NCBI GenBank assembly: GCA_030741355.1 | Contig: JASLVM010000015.1 | Coordinates: 1 to 32,655 of the forward strand | DNA from: Candidatus Poseidonia sp. | Lineage (GTDB): Archaea; Thermoplasmatota; Poseidoniia; Poseidoniales; Poseidoniaceae | Direction of reading: 5' to 3' | Length of the DNA stretch: 32,655 nt | Part shown: positions 7,805 to 16,804 of the stretch, piece after piece | Layout: every line of letters begins with the position of its first letter | How positions within the stretch are numbered: the stretch's first letter is position 1 | Translations under genes and position numbers: made by a program | Notes under the pieces: model-generated | Database searches by the model: none | What the model was told of the DNA's origin: nothing | Seen by the model: only the letters and a program-made list of their open reading frames with translations

Positions 7805-10651
7805 TCAAAGGCCCAATTGTTTCCGTGCAGCATCAAGAGCATCGTTCAGTCCTTCTGCATGCGAACCGCCACCTTGAGCAAAGGTTGGCCGACCACCACC
7901 GCCACCTCGGATGTGAGAGGAAATCGAACGAAGCAAATCCACTGCATTGTATCGCTCACTCGCGACGGTGTTCTCCGTGATACCAATCATCAATTTCCCA
8001 CCTCCATCCTTTGAACCAAGTACGGCCAACGTCGGGTTGGAGGCATCGAGGGTCAGTTCCTTGAGCATCGTGGTCATGGATTTGAGATCTCCATCAATTT
8101 CCATCACCACCACACGAACACCATCAACCTCCGAGGAAGCATCGCCCCCTCCCGTGGTCCTCAGACGCACGATTTCAGATTCCAAATGTTCAATCAACTT
8201 CCGTTGTTCTTTCCATTCTTTGAAGAAGCGAGACGCAGCTTTGGGCAAATCGTCCCCGTGAACACCGAACACTTCGCTCGACTGGCGCACCAGTTCGTCC
8301 TGAGACCTCGCATAAGCCAAGGCAGCCTCGCCAGCAACGACGTGCAATCGCTCCACGCCGTCCTGGACTGCCGAGGAACGGACGATTCGAATGGAACCGA
8401 TTTGCCCCGGCTCATCATGATGCGTTCCACCGCAAGCTTGGATGTCATGGTCGGCGATTTTCAAGATTCGAATCGAATCTCCTTTGGGTGCGCCTCCTTG
8501 ATAGAGGTCAAAACCATGAACGAGGTCAGCATCACGACGGTTCAACTCGGTTTTCTCCGTCGAACGCACGTTGCTGAGAACCGCATTCGCCATGTCCTCC
8601 ATAGCGTCAAGGTCATCCCGAGTCAAGCGATGAAAGTGGGTGATGTCCAGTCGCCCACTCTCAACCGTGAGATGAGAACCTGCTTGGAAGATGTGCGGGC
8701 CGAGAAGGCGTCGAGCAGCACCCCCAACGATGTGGACTGCGGTGTGATGGTCCATCAGTTGCTTTCTCCGTTTCCAATCGAGACGGCCCTCAACCTCTTC
8801 TCCAGACTTGAGGGCGCCATCGGTGAAATGTACGATCACATCACCCACTTTTTGTGTGTCGAGAACCTCAACCACCGCTTGCTTGTGGTGAAGTTGCCCT
8901 CGGTCTCCCTCTTGACCGCCACCTTCTGGATAGAACAATGTTGATTCCAAAACAACGGCATGCGTGGCCGCTTTCGGGCCGTGTCCATCTGCTGGAAGAC
9001 AGTCGAGAACCTTGCTGTTGAAACGTTGAGAATAAGCGTCCTCGTAGTAAAGCGGGGTGGTGGCCGGTTGACCGTTGACCTCGAGAACATCACCTTCACT
9101 GCTCGAGGCCTTGGCCGCATCTTTGGCCATACGGGCATGACGCTCAGCCATTTCTGCGGAGAAACCGGTCCGCAAGACGACGTCACCCCAGCCCGCACTG
9201 CGAGCCAAGGTGATGGCCATGTCGGGTGCCAAACCGTGGGAATCGTTCATGGTGAAGAGAAGTTCATCTGGAATTTCAGCAGCGTTTTTCGAAAGGGACT
9301 TGAGTTGGGTCTGAATAACGTTCGTCCCCTTTCTCAACATTTCGACGTACCGCTCCTCTTCCAAAGCAAGAATGGTGAGCAAGCCGTCGCGAGTTTGTTT
9401 GTTGAGTAAACCTCCGAGGTTGACATCGAGGTGATGTGTAGCCAGCGCCGAGAGCGACACGTCAATGTCCAATTCATCCCTCATCCGTAGAACTCGGCGT
9501 GCAAGCATACGCGCAAGATATCCGGCTTTTGCATTGGACGGTACCAATCCATCACCGAGCATGTTGCACAGCGCATGAAGGTGGTCGGGGATGGCGTAAA
9601 TGTTCGCCAGTGGCTCCGTGATGGACGAAAATTGCTCACCGGTGACGTCGACACCTCGCTCGGCAAGTTTCTGCAAAAAGATGTTGACCAACTTCTCACC
9701 GTCAACACCTGCCTCGATGTTCATGATGCCGTTCAATCTTGACATTTCACTGAGGAGACGGTCCAAATCCAGCGAAGGCCATTGTTTCGCTACACTGTCA
9801 AAGCCGGACAGTTGTTTCAACCAAGCGACGGTTTCGGGATAAATCGCCTCGTAAATGGTAGGGGTTCCGGCTGCTGCCCAGCAAAACCGCTCCAGCCCAT
9901 AGCCCGTGTCGATGATTTGTAGCGGCATCGTTCGGTACCGATCGCCTTTGAGTTCCACCGTTCCATCAGGATGTTCTTCCATGTCCATGAAGACCAGCGT
10001 GGCCAACTCCAAACCACCGACAATCACTTCCACTGCAGCACCGGCGTTTCCACCGCCACACCAAGGATTCTCCACATAGGTGATTTCAGTTGCATCAATG
10101 CCGAAGGTCTCGGTCAACATCCGATGGCAATGCTCAACACATTGCTCCATCCAGTAAATTTCGACGCCTTCGTCAGGCCGATTGAAAACATGGTGAGCCA
10201 TCATCTCAAAGGTGGTTAAATGACGGCCAGACCGGCCAACAGCATCCACGTCAGTGAGACGTATGCACGGTTGAGAAACAGCCAACGGGTTGGCAGGTGG
10301 TTGAACAGAACCGGAAGTAACATGCGGCTGAAAATCAGCAATGGAGGCGATGGTCAGGTGAATATCGTCCCGCCAACGTGCAAGCACCGGGTAGGGTTCG
10401 ATGCGGACGTGTTCCCTGTCCACAAAAAAACCGAGAAAAGCCTCCCTCATGGCGTCCTTCAGCGCTTTTCCACGCTGTTCGAATCCGTCGATAAGTGGTG
10501 CACCGATGAAGGTGTACTCATCCTCTGGGGTGTCGCCACAGGTATCTCTGGCTTGGTCGCTGGTCCAAAACCAAAGCGAAGTTACTCGGCACTGCTTCCG
10601 AACATAGCCGTTGTCGTGAAAGACGGCTAAATCAATCGGTGGCAATGACAT
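7805..10651 (-). CDS. alaS: Alanyl-tRNA synthetase, archaeal type
   Basis: At 948 residues this matches the archaeal AlaRS length. The N-terminus (FHDNGYVRKQC...DTCGD...EYTFIGAPLID) is the archaeal-specific leader followed by the class II catalytic core. The C-terminal editing/AlaX-like domain has the zinc motif H636-x3-H640 (HTAVH) and C740-GGT-H744, which hydrolyses mischarged Ser- and Gly-tRNA(Ala). The last part contains a coiled-coil segment (KEWKEQRKLIEHLESEIVRLR) and the Gly-rich C-Ala end (RGGGGGRPTFAQGGG). Archaeal enzymes often carry CxxC after VRK; here only one cysteine remains in that spot (QCRVTSLW), so that zinc knuckle may be altered. The start ATG at 10651 gives the expected N-terminus. 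It is divergent from rtcB with 124 bp between them. Confidence 0.97.
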   Translation of the reverse strand: MSLPPIDLAVFHDNGYVRKQCRVTSLWFWTSDQARDTCGDTPEDEYTFIGAPLIDGFEQRGKALKDAMREAFLGFFVDREHVRIEPYPVLARWRDDIHLTIASIADFQPHVTSGSVQPPANPLAVSQPCIRLTDVDAVGRSGRHLTTFEMMAHHVFNRPDEGVEIYWMEQCVEHCHRMLTETFGIDATEITYVENPWCGGGNAGAAVEVIVGGLELATLVFMDMEEHPDGTVELKGDRYRTMPLQIIDTGYGLERFCWAAAGTPTIYEAIYPETVAWLKQLSGFDSVAKQWPSLDLDRLLSEMSRLNGIMNIEAGVDGEKLVNIFLQKLAERGVDVTGEQFSSITEPLANIYAIPDHLHALCNMLGDGLVPSNAKAGYLARMLARRVLRMRDELDIDVSLSALATHHLDVNLGGLLNKQTRDGLLTILALEEERYVEMLRKGTNVIQTQLKSLSKNAAEIPDELLFTMNDSHGLAPDMAITLARSAGWGDVVLRTGFSAEMAERHARMAKDAAKASSSEGDVLEVNGQPATTPLYYEDAYSQRFNSKVLDCLPADGHGPKAATHAVVLESTLFYPEGGGQEGDRGQLHHKQAVVEVLDTQKVGDVIVHFTDGALKSGEEVEGRLDWKRRKQLMDHHTAVHIVGGAARRLLGPHIFQAGSHLTVESGRLDITHFHRLTRDDLDAMEDMANAVLSNVRSTEKTELNRRDADLVHGFDLYQGGAPKGDSIRILKIADHDIQACGGTHHDEPGQIGSIRIVRSSAVQDGVERLHVVAGEAALAYARSQDELVRQSSEVFGVHGDDLPKAASRFFKEWKEQRKLIEHLESEIVRLRTTGGGDASSEVDGVRVVVMEIDGDLKSMTTMLKELTLDASNPTLAVLGSKDGGGKLMIGITENTVASERYNAVDLLRSISSHIRGGGGGRPTFAQGGGSHAEGLNDALDAARKQLGL

Positions 10652-10775
10652 GCAGTGGGTCCCCCAAGTTGGATGGTCTTTCCAAGCAGAGACCCCCCTT
10701 CAAGGCTGTGCTGACGGACACAGTGAAACACCTGATTGTGAAAAGCCTCAAATCTCATCGTTATGACCGAGTCGT

Positions 10776-12251
10776 ATGGACCAAGCATGGCGTGACCACC
10801 TCGAAGACGAGGGTGACGGCACCATGCGCATACGGGCTCACGGCAACATGAAGGTCGATGCTCGGTTGATCACCGATGCAGCCCACATGAAACAGCATGC
10901 AGATGACAGGGGGCCTGAACAACTCGTCAACACCGCCTCATTACCAGGGGTCGTCGGCGAAGCATGGGCCATGGCTGATTGGCACTTTGGCTACGGATTT
11001 CCCATTGGAGGCGTGGTGGCAACCGATACGGAATACGGCGATGCAGGTGGCGCCATTTCCCCCGGCGGCGTTGGCTTTGACATCAATTGTGGTGTCCGAT
11101 TCATGGCCCTTGATGCGACGGCCCAAGACATTCCCAACCTCAAAAAATTAGCCGGAAGGCTCGCTGGTCGCATACCCGCTGGCGGTTCAGGCAAAGGAGG
11201 TATTGACATCACATCGTCTGACTTGAGAGACATTTTGCAACGAGGAGCCCATGCTGCTGCTGACCTCGGTCATGGACACCACGCCGACCTGGCCTTTTTG
11301 GAGTCAAACGGCCTGTTGGAGACCCAAGAGGCCAGTCTTTCCCAGCGTGCGCTAGAACGGGGGATGAAATCCCTGGGAACGTTGGGAAGTGGCAATCACT
11401 TCTTGGAACTGCAAACCGTAGGAAGCGTCGTTGATGAAGCCACAGCAAAGGCTTGGGGTTTGTACGAGGACCAAGTGGTGGCGATGATTCATTCGGGTAG
11501 CCGCGGCCTGGGACATCAGGTTTGCACGGACCATGTTCGCAATTTGGAAGCATCCTACAAACTTACAGAAGGCATGTGGGTGAATGAAAAATGGGACTAT
11601 GCTTTACCTGACCGGCAGTTGGCTGCCGCTCCGGTTCATTCTGCAGAAGGACAAGCCTATCTCGATTCCATGAACGCCGCTGCTAACTTTGCTTTTGCCA
11701 ACCGTGCCGTGTTGGCAGATCGGCTACGAACCGTCCTCAAACTTGAAATGGGCATTGATGGAGAAGCCACGACGCTGTACGATGTCGCTCATAACATCGC
11801 CAAGATGGAAACGCATGTCATCCACGGAAAATCATGTTCTTGTTGTGTACACAGAAAAGGCGCAACTCGTGCCTTTGGTGGCGACCATGCAGATGTAGGC
11901 CCTCAATTTGCATCAACCGGCCAACCGGTGATTGTTCCCGGCGACATGGGGAACGGGTCTTGGATCATGGCAGGGCCAACACAGGGCAACAACATGGCCT
12001 TCGGTTCATCATGCCACGGTGCAGGAAGAGCCCTTTCTCGCAGCCAAGCCAAAAAGACGCTTGATGGAAAGCTGTTGAAGCGTAGTCTTGAGGAACAGGG
12101 GATTCGGGTACACGCCTCAACGCCAAACGTCCTCGCCGAGGAGGCTCCCGACGCTTACAAAGACGTTGACGAGGTGATTCGACTGACGGCTCAAGCTGGG
12201 CTTGCTCGGCCAGTCGCACGAATGAATCCACTTGCGGTCATCAAAGGATGA
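10776..12251 (+). CDS. rtcB: tRNA-splicing / RNA 3'-phosphate ligase RtcB
   Basis: A 491-residue RtcB of normal length without an intein. The metal-binding motif GGVGFDINCGVR (about 98-108, with Asp and Cys ligands), GSGNHFLE, IHSGSRGLGHQ and HNIAKMETH supply the manganese ligands. VHRKGATRAF and SSCHGAGRALSRS form the GTP site, with the His of HGAGR being the residue guanylylated in characterised RtcB. The enzyme joins 2',3'-cyclic phosphate and 5'-OH RNA ends during tRNA splicing. Neither tRNA in this window has an intron, so its substrates lie elsewhere. Many archaea encode Archease to activate RtcB; none is seen here. A VIHGKSCSCCVHR cysteine cluster before the GTP site is unusual to my eye. 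Its stop directly abuts the stop of the convergent 63-aa ORF. Confidence 0.97.
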   Translation: MDQAWRDHLEDEGDGTMRIRAHGNMKVDARLITDAAHMKQHADDRGPEQLVNTASLPGVVGEAWAMADWHFGYGFPIGGVVATDTEYGDAGGAISPGGVGFDINCGVRFMALDATAQDIPNLKKLAGRLAGRIPAGGSGKGGIDITSSDLRDILQRGAHAAADLGHGHHADLAFLESNGLLETQEASLSQRALERGMKSLGTLGSGNHFLELQTVGSVVDEATAKAWGLYEDQVVAMIHSGSRGLGHQVCTDHVRNLEASYKLTEGMWVNEKWDYALPDRQLAAAPVHSAEGQAYLDSMNAAANFAFANRAVLADRLRTVLKLEMGIDGEATTLYDVAHNIAKMETHVIHGKSCSCCVHRKGATRAFGGDHADVGPQFASTGQPVIVPGDMGNGSWIMAGPTQGNNMAFGSSCHGAGRALSRSQAKKTLDGKLLKRSLEEQGIRVHASTPNVLAEEAPDAYKDVDEVIRLTAQAGLARPVARMNPLAVIKG

Positions 12252-12443
12252 TCACATGCAGACTTCCATCATTCCCTGACCGGGGATGGTGGGGGCCGCA
12301 CCGCTGTGGACGCCATCGGGCTCTTCCACAATCACGCTTAGCAGCGTGTTGACCAATTCTTTCAGTTCATCGACTTGGTGTTGAAGTTCTTTCACCCGTC
12401 GTTGCATCTCATCATTTTGTTGTTGCTTACGCTCCATCTGCAT
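12252..12443 (-). CDS. Small coiled-coil protein (63 aa), hypothetical
   Basis: A 63-residue ORF whose first 40 residues are a strong predicted coiled coil (MQRRVKELQHQVDELKELVNTLL), followed by a short acidic linker and a Gly/Pro/Met tail. Its stop codon abuts the rtcB stop (TGATCA), the same near-zero spacing found at other convergent junctions in this window, which supports it as a real gene. A second ATG at 12437 is possible. The upstream region (12450-12548) is AT-rich and holds several inverted repeats. No family is recognised and no function can be given; a role as an oligomerising or regulatory peptide is only a guess. Confidence 0.55.
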   Translation of the reverse strand: MQMERKQQQNDEMQRRVKELQHQVDELKELVNTLLSVIVEEPDGVHSGAAPTIPGQGMMEVCM

Positions 12444-12449
12444 CCCATC

Positions 12450-12467
12450 TGAGAAGTTGCCTTCTCA
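12450..12467. repeat. Perfect 7-bp inverted repeat upstream of the 63-aa ORF
   Basis: TGAGAAG-TTGC-CTTCTCA forms a perfect hairpin immediately upstream of the 12443 start. In the transcript it would sit in the 5' leader; as DNA it could be a regulator-binding palindrome. No T-run follows on either strand, so it is not an obvious intrinsic terminator. Confidence 0.5.
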
Positions 12468-12490
12468 TTATGGAATTTGAAAAATCGCCT

Positions 12491-12510
12491 CTTATACATT
12501 GAGGTATAAG
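12491..12510. promoter_or_regulatory. Palindromic TATA-like element
   Basis: CTTATAC and GTATAAG are perfect inverted arms around ATTGAG. The arms resemble archaeal TATA cores on both strands, so this may be a promoter with an overlapping operator for the 63-aa ORF. Sequence symmetry is directly visible; function is inferred. Confidence 0.35.
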
Positions 12511-12526
12511 GAGAGAAAATATGGCT

Positions 12527-12548
12527 CTTTTTTCACTCAACAAAAAAG
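12527..12548 (-). terminator. U-tract terminator after tRNA-Thr
   Basis: CTTTTTT-CACTCAAC-AAAAAAG lies just past the tRNA-Thr 3' end. On the minus strand the tRNA transcript meets a run of six T about 8 nt after CCA, the usual archaeal termination signal. The perfect symmetry gives a T-run on both strands. Confidence 0.6.
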
Positions 12549-12555
12549 CGGATGG

Positions 12556-12630
12556 TGGAGCCACCGGCGAGATTTGAACTCGCGACCTCCTCATTACCAA
12601 TGAGGTGCTATACCCCTAAGCCACGGTGGC
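12556..12630 (-). tRNA. tRNA-Thr (GGU anticodon), CCA encoded
   Basis: The minus strand folds into a full cloverleaf: acceptor GCCACCG/CGGTGGC, anticodon arm CCTCA-TTGGTAA-TGAGG with anticodon GGT, and T arm GCGAG-TTCAAAT-CTCGC. The discriminator is U, as expected for archaeal threonine tRNA, and CCA follows directly in the genome. No intron is present. It reads ACC/ACU codons. Confidence 0.95.
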
Positions 12631-12681
12631 AGTGGTCGGGCCACCAGCCAAGCGGATATAATCGCTTCGCGAATCAAGTCA

Positions 12682-14217
12682 TCATGCCGACAGACGGTAC
12701 AAGGACCAAGCACCACCTTGTATCCCGCCGGGCACGGATACGGGAACGTCACGTGTTTCGAGTAAATCCCAGGACGACATGTTTCCGTTAAACTTCGTTT
12801 CCGGTGCGAGAAGGACATAATCAATCGTAGCCGCATGTTCCTCCATTAAACCCGGGGCTTCATCGGGAGTTGCCCACAGACCGTTCACGTTCATCGAACC
12901 CTCGATATCGAGGTTTGTTTTGATGACATACAAATGGTGCATGGCCATGGATTCTGGGGCGATCAGAAGCACAGTATCGTCATCATCATTCCACGATTCA
13001 GCCAAACGTTCGCCTGCGTCTTCTGACCAAATTTGATGACCGACCAACGTGGTGAACAGCAAGAAGGGGAGAACGAGAACAATGGCTCGAAGTGAATGTC
13101 GTGTTTCTGCCTCTGGCTCATCGTCTTCGAACACGTCACTCCAACGTAACAACGCCACCAACGGTATGAGGAGCAAGGTGGCGTAACGACCGTTGTTGCC
13201 CAACACCACCATGACATGAGCCAAACTCATGTTCCAAAGGGACGCCTCCAGCGTCCAAAGGGTGGCAATGTACGCCACAAGACCGGCCAAGACGCCGCTG
13301 ATATAGACCACGAGCATGGTCAAACCGGGCCCACGGGCTGCGCGTAAACGGGCCCAACGATGCACGAAGAACGGCCAAAGAAGACAACCCATCAACAAAT
13401 ACAACACCACCGTGTCGAGAAGGGCAAAGAGCGAGGCGATGACAAAATTGAGCGGTTGTTGGCCGATGATGGAGAAGGTACCTGTTGAGGAAATGAACCC
13501 AACGAACATGACGCCGAGGTACACCAGAACAAACGTCAGCAAACCCATCGACCAAGGATTTCCGAGGTATTGACCCTCCCCGGTGTACGAACCAGAACGA
13601 TTCAACATCACCCAGGCTTCGGTGAGCCCGAGCATCACCAACCAAACGACGAGCGAAGCCATTGGCGAGAATCCTTTCCAAACCATGACCAAGAGCACCG
13701 AAGTGGCCATGAATCCACCGTTCAATCGCTGGTGGGCAGTGGATTCACCGCGATTGAACCAAAATCCAACCACACCCAGCCCCATCAACAGAGCAAGGGG
13801 GGCCTCATCGTACCCTCTGCTCGTTGAGAACATAAGGACTGGACTCAGCATCAGTAAAGCCCCCCATAACGGTTCGAAACGAACGGTCGAGCTCTGATGT
13901 CGAGGGCGACAAGACACCACGGCGGCGACCAAAACCAAGGAGGCGAGAGCGGTGATTTTCATGGCGGCCTCGCTGGTGTTCCAAGGAGGGATATAGCCGT
14001 CGTATACCGTACTTGAGTTGACACTGGATGAACCGGCGATTCTCGGTGACCCCCACGCCAAATCTTGACCCTCCGACGTTTCGTCATTCAAGGCATTGAG
14101 ACGAACATGTGCATCCAAACCAAGGTCGCTATGAAAAGCAGCGTAGCCGTGAAGGAGGATGCCGAGAACCAAGAGGATCGCCCATCGTCGGTGGCGAAGG
14201 CCTTCTTCCTGCTCCAT
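12682..14217 (-). CDS. Polytopic membrane protein, possible GT-C-type glycosyltransferase
   Basis: A 511-residue protein from ATG 14217; the track start at 14229 is GTG. A short cytosolic N-terminus is followed by a first membrane helix (WAILLVLGILLHGYAAF). Next comes an extracytoplasmic loop of about 60 residues containing HSDLGLDAHVRL and the Trp/Pro-rich YIPPWNTSE, and then about ten more membrane helices. The last 100 residues are a soluble domain (DDDDTVLLIAPESMAMHHLYVIKTN...). A large first loop with acidic residues, many helices and a soluble C-terminal domain resemble GT-C glycosyltransferases and oligosaccharyl-transfer enzymes, but no decisive motif such as WWDYG is present, so this is only a possibility. 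It sits between two tRNA genes on the same strand and may be transcribed separately from them. Confidence 0.7.
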   Translation of the reverse strand: MEQEEGLRHRRWAILLVLGILLHGYAAFHSDLGLDAHVRLNALNDETSEGQDLAWGSPRIAGSSSVNSSTVYDGYIPPWNTSEAAMKITALASLVLVAAVVSCRPRHQSSTVRFEPLWGALLMLSPVLMFSTSRGYDEAPLALLMGLGVVGFWFNRGESTAHQRLNGGFMATSVLLVMVWKGFSPMASLVVWLVMLGLTEAWVMLNRSGSYTGEGQYLGNPWSMGLLTFVLVYLGVMFVGFISSTGTFSIIGQQPLNFVIASLFALLDTVVLYLLMGCLLWPFFVHRWARLRAARGPGLTMLVVYISGVLAGLVAYIATLWTLEASLWNMSLAHVMVVLGNNGRYATLLLIPLVALLRWSDVFEDDEPEAETRHSLRAIVLVLPFLLFTTLVGHQIWSEDAGERLAESWNDDDDTVLLIAPESMAMHHLYVIKTNLDIEGSMNVNGLWATPDEAPGLMEEHAATIDYVLLAPETKFNGNMSSWDLLETRDVPVSVPGGIQGGAWSLYRLSA

Positions 14218-14258
14218 GTCATGCACCACCTATCGTTTCGTCATGGAGGTTGTGGTTA

Positions 14259-14345
14259 TGGCGCCGAGAGAGAGATTTGAACTCCCGAGGGAACGGGCCC
14301 ACGCGATTTCCAGTCGCGCGCACTACCAGGCTATGCGATCTCGGC
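14259..14345 (-). tRNA. tRNA-Ser (GGA anticodon), CCA encoded
   Basis: The minus strand folds as a class II tRNA: acceptor GCCGAGA/TCTCGGC, anticodon arm CGCGA-CTGGAAA-TCGCG with anticodon GGA, a long variable arm with GGG/CCC stem, and T arm GGGAG-TTCAAAT-CTCTC with one G-U pair. The discriminator is G, a serine identity element, and CCA is genomically encoded. No intron. It decodes UCC/UCU. Confidence 0.94.
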
Positions 14346-14451
14346 TCTAACCCGCCGAACCCCACTTCTCGTTTAATCATCACCCTCCGGACGAGAGAAA
14401 TGAAAGCACGGGAGCGAAAGGACTCAAAGGGGCGAAGTGCAGCCAAACAAC

Positions 14452-15585
14452 ATGGCCGAGGCGGCGGATTCCCAGGTGGATGCGACGCCCCCTTCAACGA
14501 CGCTACCGTTTCGGATGGCTGAGATGACGCTCTCTCGGCCGATACCGCCCCAATACCCCTTCGCTGATTTGCTCAATACGCTGCGCATAGAATGGACGTT
14601 TCACACCAAACTTCTCCGAGAGGAATGGAAGCGAGAACACTACATCGCCGTAGCTTTTGGAGTACTTGCGCTGTGTTTAGGTTCGATCTCGACCGAACTT
14701 TGGGATGGAGGAAACGCAAGCATCACCGGACTGGATGGCATCTTAGCCATCAACGGCTTCCAATTCTTCCAAATGTTGGTTTCCATGATTTGTTGGGGGT
14801 GGTTTGTCTATCAAGCCTGGATGCTCTTTCCTGTTATGCGCGTCCATGCCATGTCTTTGCTCGTCATGTGGAACGCCTTGTATGGGGCGCAGATTTTCTT
14901 CCATCGCAACAACGCATCGTTCCCAATGTCGCTCAATTTGGCCGACATGATGGAAGGAACGCTCGTTCTGCTCATCGTCTTCTTCTTTCTCTTCTTCTTT
15001 TGGAAAGCCGTTGTCGAGACGAGAGACTTACACGTCGAGGTCCACCATCTCCACGAGGATGTTCGTGTCATGGAAGAAAGCCTTGCCGAACATTCACTTC
15101 GTGGTTGGACAGCGATGTTTGGCGCGTGGGTGTTGCTCATCACCGTATCATCTTGGGCAGGACTTCACCATATTGCCTCTTACGGTGAATCCAACATCGG
15201 ATACCTTGTGCTCCACTTGCTCACTGGAATCCCCGCCGTGCCCCTCCTCCTCTTCGTGCTGTGGTACCCGCAACGAATGCTCGGCAACCAGACCAGTGTT
15301 CGCACGCGAGCGGCGGTTGACGCAGCCCTCGAAATGTCTGGGGAAGCGCCCCAAAAAGCGAACAAAGCCTCGAGTTGTCCCGAATGTGGCCATGCTTCCA
15401 AGGTCACCCTCAACGCATCGGGAGAATTGGCACACCCTTGCCTTTCCGCAGGTTGCAATACCCTCGTTGTCGTGGGAGCATCATGCCCGACTTGCAGCGC
15501 TTCCATGCCCAAGCGTATCGCCTGTCCAGCATGCGGCGTGAATGCGCCCGCCATGGATTATTTACCCGACCAGGAGGCTTGGTGA
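14452..15585 (+). CDS. Membrane protein with C-terminal double zinc ribbon
   Basis: A 377-residue protein from ATG 14452 (MAEAADSQV); the track start at 14437 is GTG. After a proline-rich soluble N-terminus there are about five to six membrane segments (around 55-75, 95-118, 125-150, 165-190, 210-230 and 245-265). The soluble C-terminus carries Cys pairs CPECGH, HPCLSAGC, CPTC and CPACG, enough for two zinc-ribbon modules. An amphipathic charged stretch (VETRDLHVEVHHLHEDVRVMEESL) lies mid-protein. No named family is recognised. Its TGA stop is immediately followed by the ATG of the cysteine desulfurase gene, so the two are surely co-transcribed. A role in metal or sulfur handling at the membrane is suggested by this context alone. 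Confidence 0.75.
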   Translation: MAEAADSQVDATPPSTTLPFRMAEMTLSRPIPPQYPFADLLNTLRIEWTFHTKLLREEWKREHYIAVAFGVLALCLGSISTELWDGGNASITGLDGILAINGFQFFQMLVSMICWGWFVYQAWMLFPVMRVHAMSLLVMWNALYGAQIFFHRNNASFPMSLNLADMMEGTLVLLIVFFFLFFFWKAVVETRDLHVEVHHLHEDVRVMEESLAEHSLRGWTAMFGAWVLLITVSSWAGLHHIASYGESNIGYLVLHLLTGIPAVPLLLFVLWYPQRMLGNQTSVRTRAAVDAALEMSGEAPQKANKASSCPECGHASKVTLNASGELAHPCLSAGCNTLVVVGASCPTCSASMPKRIACPACGVNAPAMDYLPDQEAW

Positions 15586-16800
15586 ATGCTCAAGAATTGC
15601 AGAAATGATTTCCCAACACTCCAAGGAGATTCCCCTCCGGCTTACCTCGATAACGCCTGCGTCACGCTCAAACCTCAATCCGTGATTGACAGCATCCAGC
15701 GCTACTATACCGAAACGCCGGGGTGTGGCGGGAGGTCCGTCCACAGGTACGGCACAGCGGTATCAAAGTCCGTTGTTGATGCAAGAAACAAATTGGGGTC
15801 CTTCCTCAATGCGGCCACCCCGAACGAAATTGTGTTTACCCGCAACGCAACACATTCGATCAATCAAATCGCTCACGGCATGAAGTGGAACAAGGGCGAT
15901 GTGGTGCTGACTTCTGACCGAGAGCACAACTCGAACCTCGTGCCTTGGCTCCAACTTGAACAAGAGCAGGGCATTGACCACAGGGTCGTACCGAGTTTGT
16001 CGGACAATGCCTTCGACTTGGAAGCCTTTGAATCGGCTTGTGCCGAAGCAGGTGACCGGTTGAAAATGGTCGCAATGAGCCATGTTGGAAACCTCGACGG
16101 CGTGGAGATACCCATCGCAGAAGTCACCAAAATCGCCCATGACCATGGTGCACTTGTGGCCATTGACGGGGCCCAATCGACACCGCACATGAACGTCGAT
16201 GTTCAAGCGCTGGACATTGACTTCCTCTCGTTCTCCATTCACAAGATGTGCGGGCCATCCGGCATGGGAGGATTGTGGGGCCGATACGATTTGTTGGATG
16301 GGTTGCGAACCATCCAATCGGGAGGTCAGACCGTCTCCTCTTCCACTTACACCGATGCGACATGGGCAAAACCACCCGCCCGATTTGAGGGTGGACTCGG
16401 AAACTTTTCTGGTATGATGGCTACAGGGGCAGCTATTGATTACCTCGCAGGCTTGGACATGAACGCCGTTCACGAGCATGAAATCAAATTAAACCGAATC
16501 ATGACGGACGGAGTTAAAGATCTTCCCGGACTCTCCATCATCGGCCCGGAGGACCCAAGCAAGCGTGGAGGCATTTGTTCCATCTTGATGAATGAATTAC
16601 CAGCCCATGATGTCGCTCTTTTGTTGGATGAAGCGGCCGGCGTGATGGTAAGGAGCGGCCAACATTGCGTCCATTCATGGTTTGCTGACCGTGGCCATCC
16701 CCAAGGCTCACTTCGTGCCTCTGCCTACCTCTACAACAACGAAGAAGATGTTCGCCGATTCGTTGATACACTAACTGAAATAGTTCATACCCTGAGTTGA
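15586..16800 (+). CDS. sufS: Cysteine desulfurase, SufS/CsdA type
   Basis: A 404-residue PLP enzyme of aminotransferase class V. YLDNAC near residue 20 is the family N-terminal signature, NATHSINQIAH the cofactor-phosphate region, VAIDGAQSTPH the PLP-pyridine Asp, and SFSIHK220 the Schiff-base lysine. The active-site loop RSGQHC361VHSW holds the catalytic cysteine that receives persulfide sulfur from L-cysteine. The short active-site loop and overall length fit group II (SufS) rather than IscS. The product feeds Fe-S cluster or thio-cofactor synthesis. No SufB/C/D/E/U gene is nearby, so it appears to be detached from a suf operon. It directly follows the zinc-ribbon membrane gene with no gap and is followed 4 nt later by a protease gene. 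Selenocysteine lyase activity is a known alternative in this family. Confidence 0.92.
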   Translation: MLKNCRNDFPTLQGDSPPAYLDNACVTLKPQSVIDSIQRYYTETPGCGGRSVHRYGTAVSKSVVDARNKLGSFLNAATPNEIVFTRNATHSINQIAHGMKWNKGDVVLTSDREHNSNLVPWLQLEQEQGIDHRVVPSLSDNAFDLEAFESACAEAGDRLKMVAMSHVGNLDGVEIPIAEVTKIAHDHGALVAIDGAQSTPHMNVDVQALDIDFLSFSIHKMCGPSGMGGLWGRYDLLDGLRTIQSGGQTVSSSTYTDATWAKPPARFEGGLGNFSGMMATGAAIDYLAGLDMNAVHEHEIKLNRIMTDGVKDLPGLSIIGPEDPSKRGGICSILMNELPAHDVALLLDEAAGVMVRSGQHCVHSWFADRGHPQGSLRASAYLYNNEEDVRRFVDTLTEIVHTLS

Positions 16801-16804
16801 GGAC

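Noticed and set aside
12552-12791. Plus-strand ORF containing PPARFELATSSLP
   Set aside because: It is the antisense of the tRNA-Thr gene; this peptide is a well-known false product of tRNA antisense translation.
14159-14350. Plus-strand ORF ending RERFELPRERAHAISSRAHYQAMRSRL
   Set aside because: It is the antisense of tRNA-Ser plus the start of the membrane-protein gene, not a real protein.
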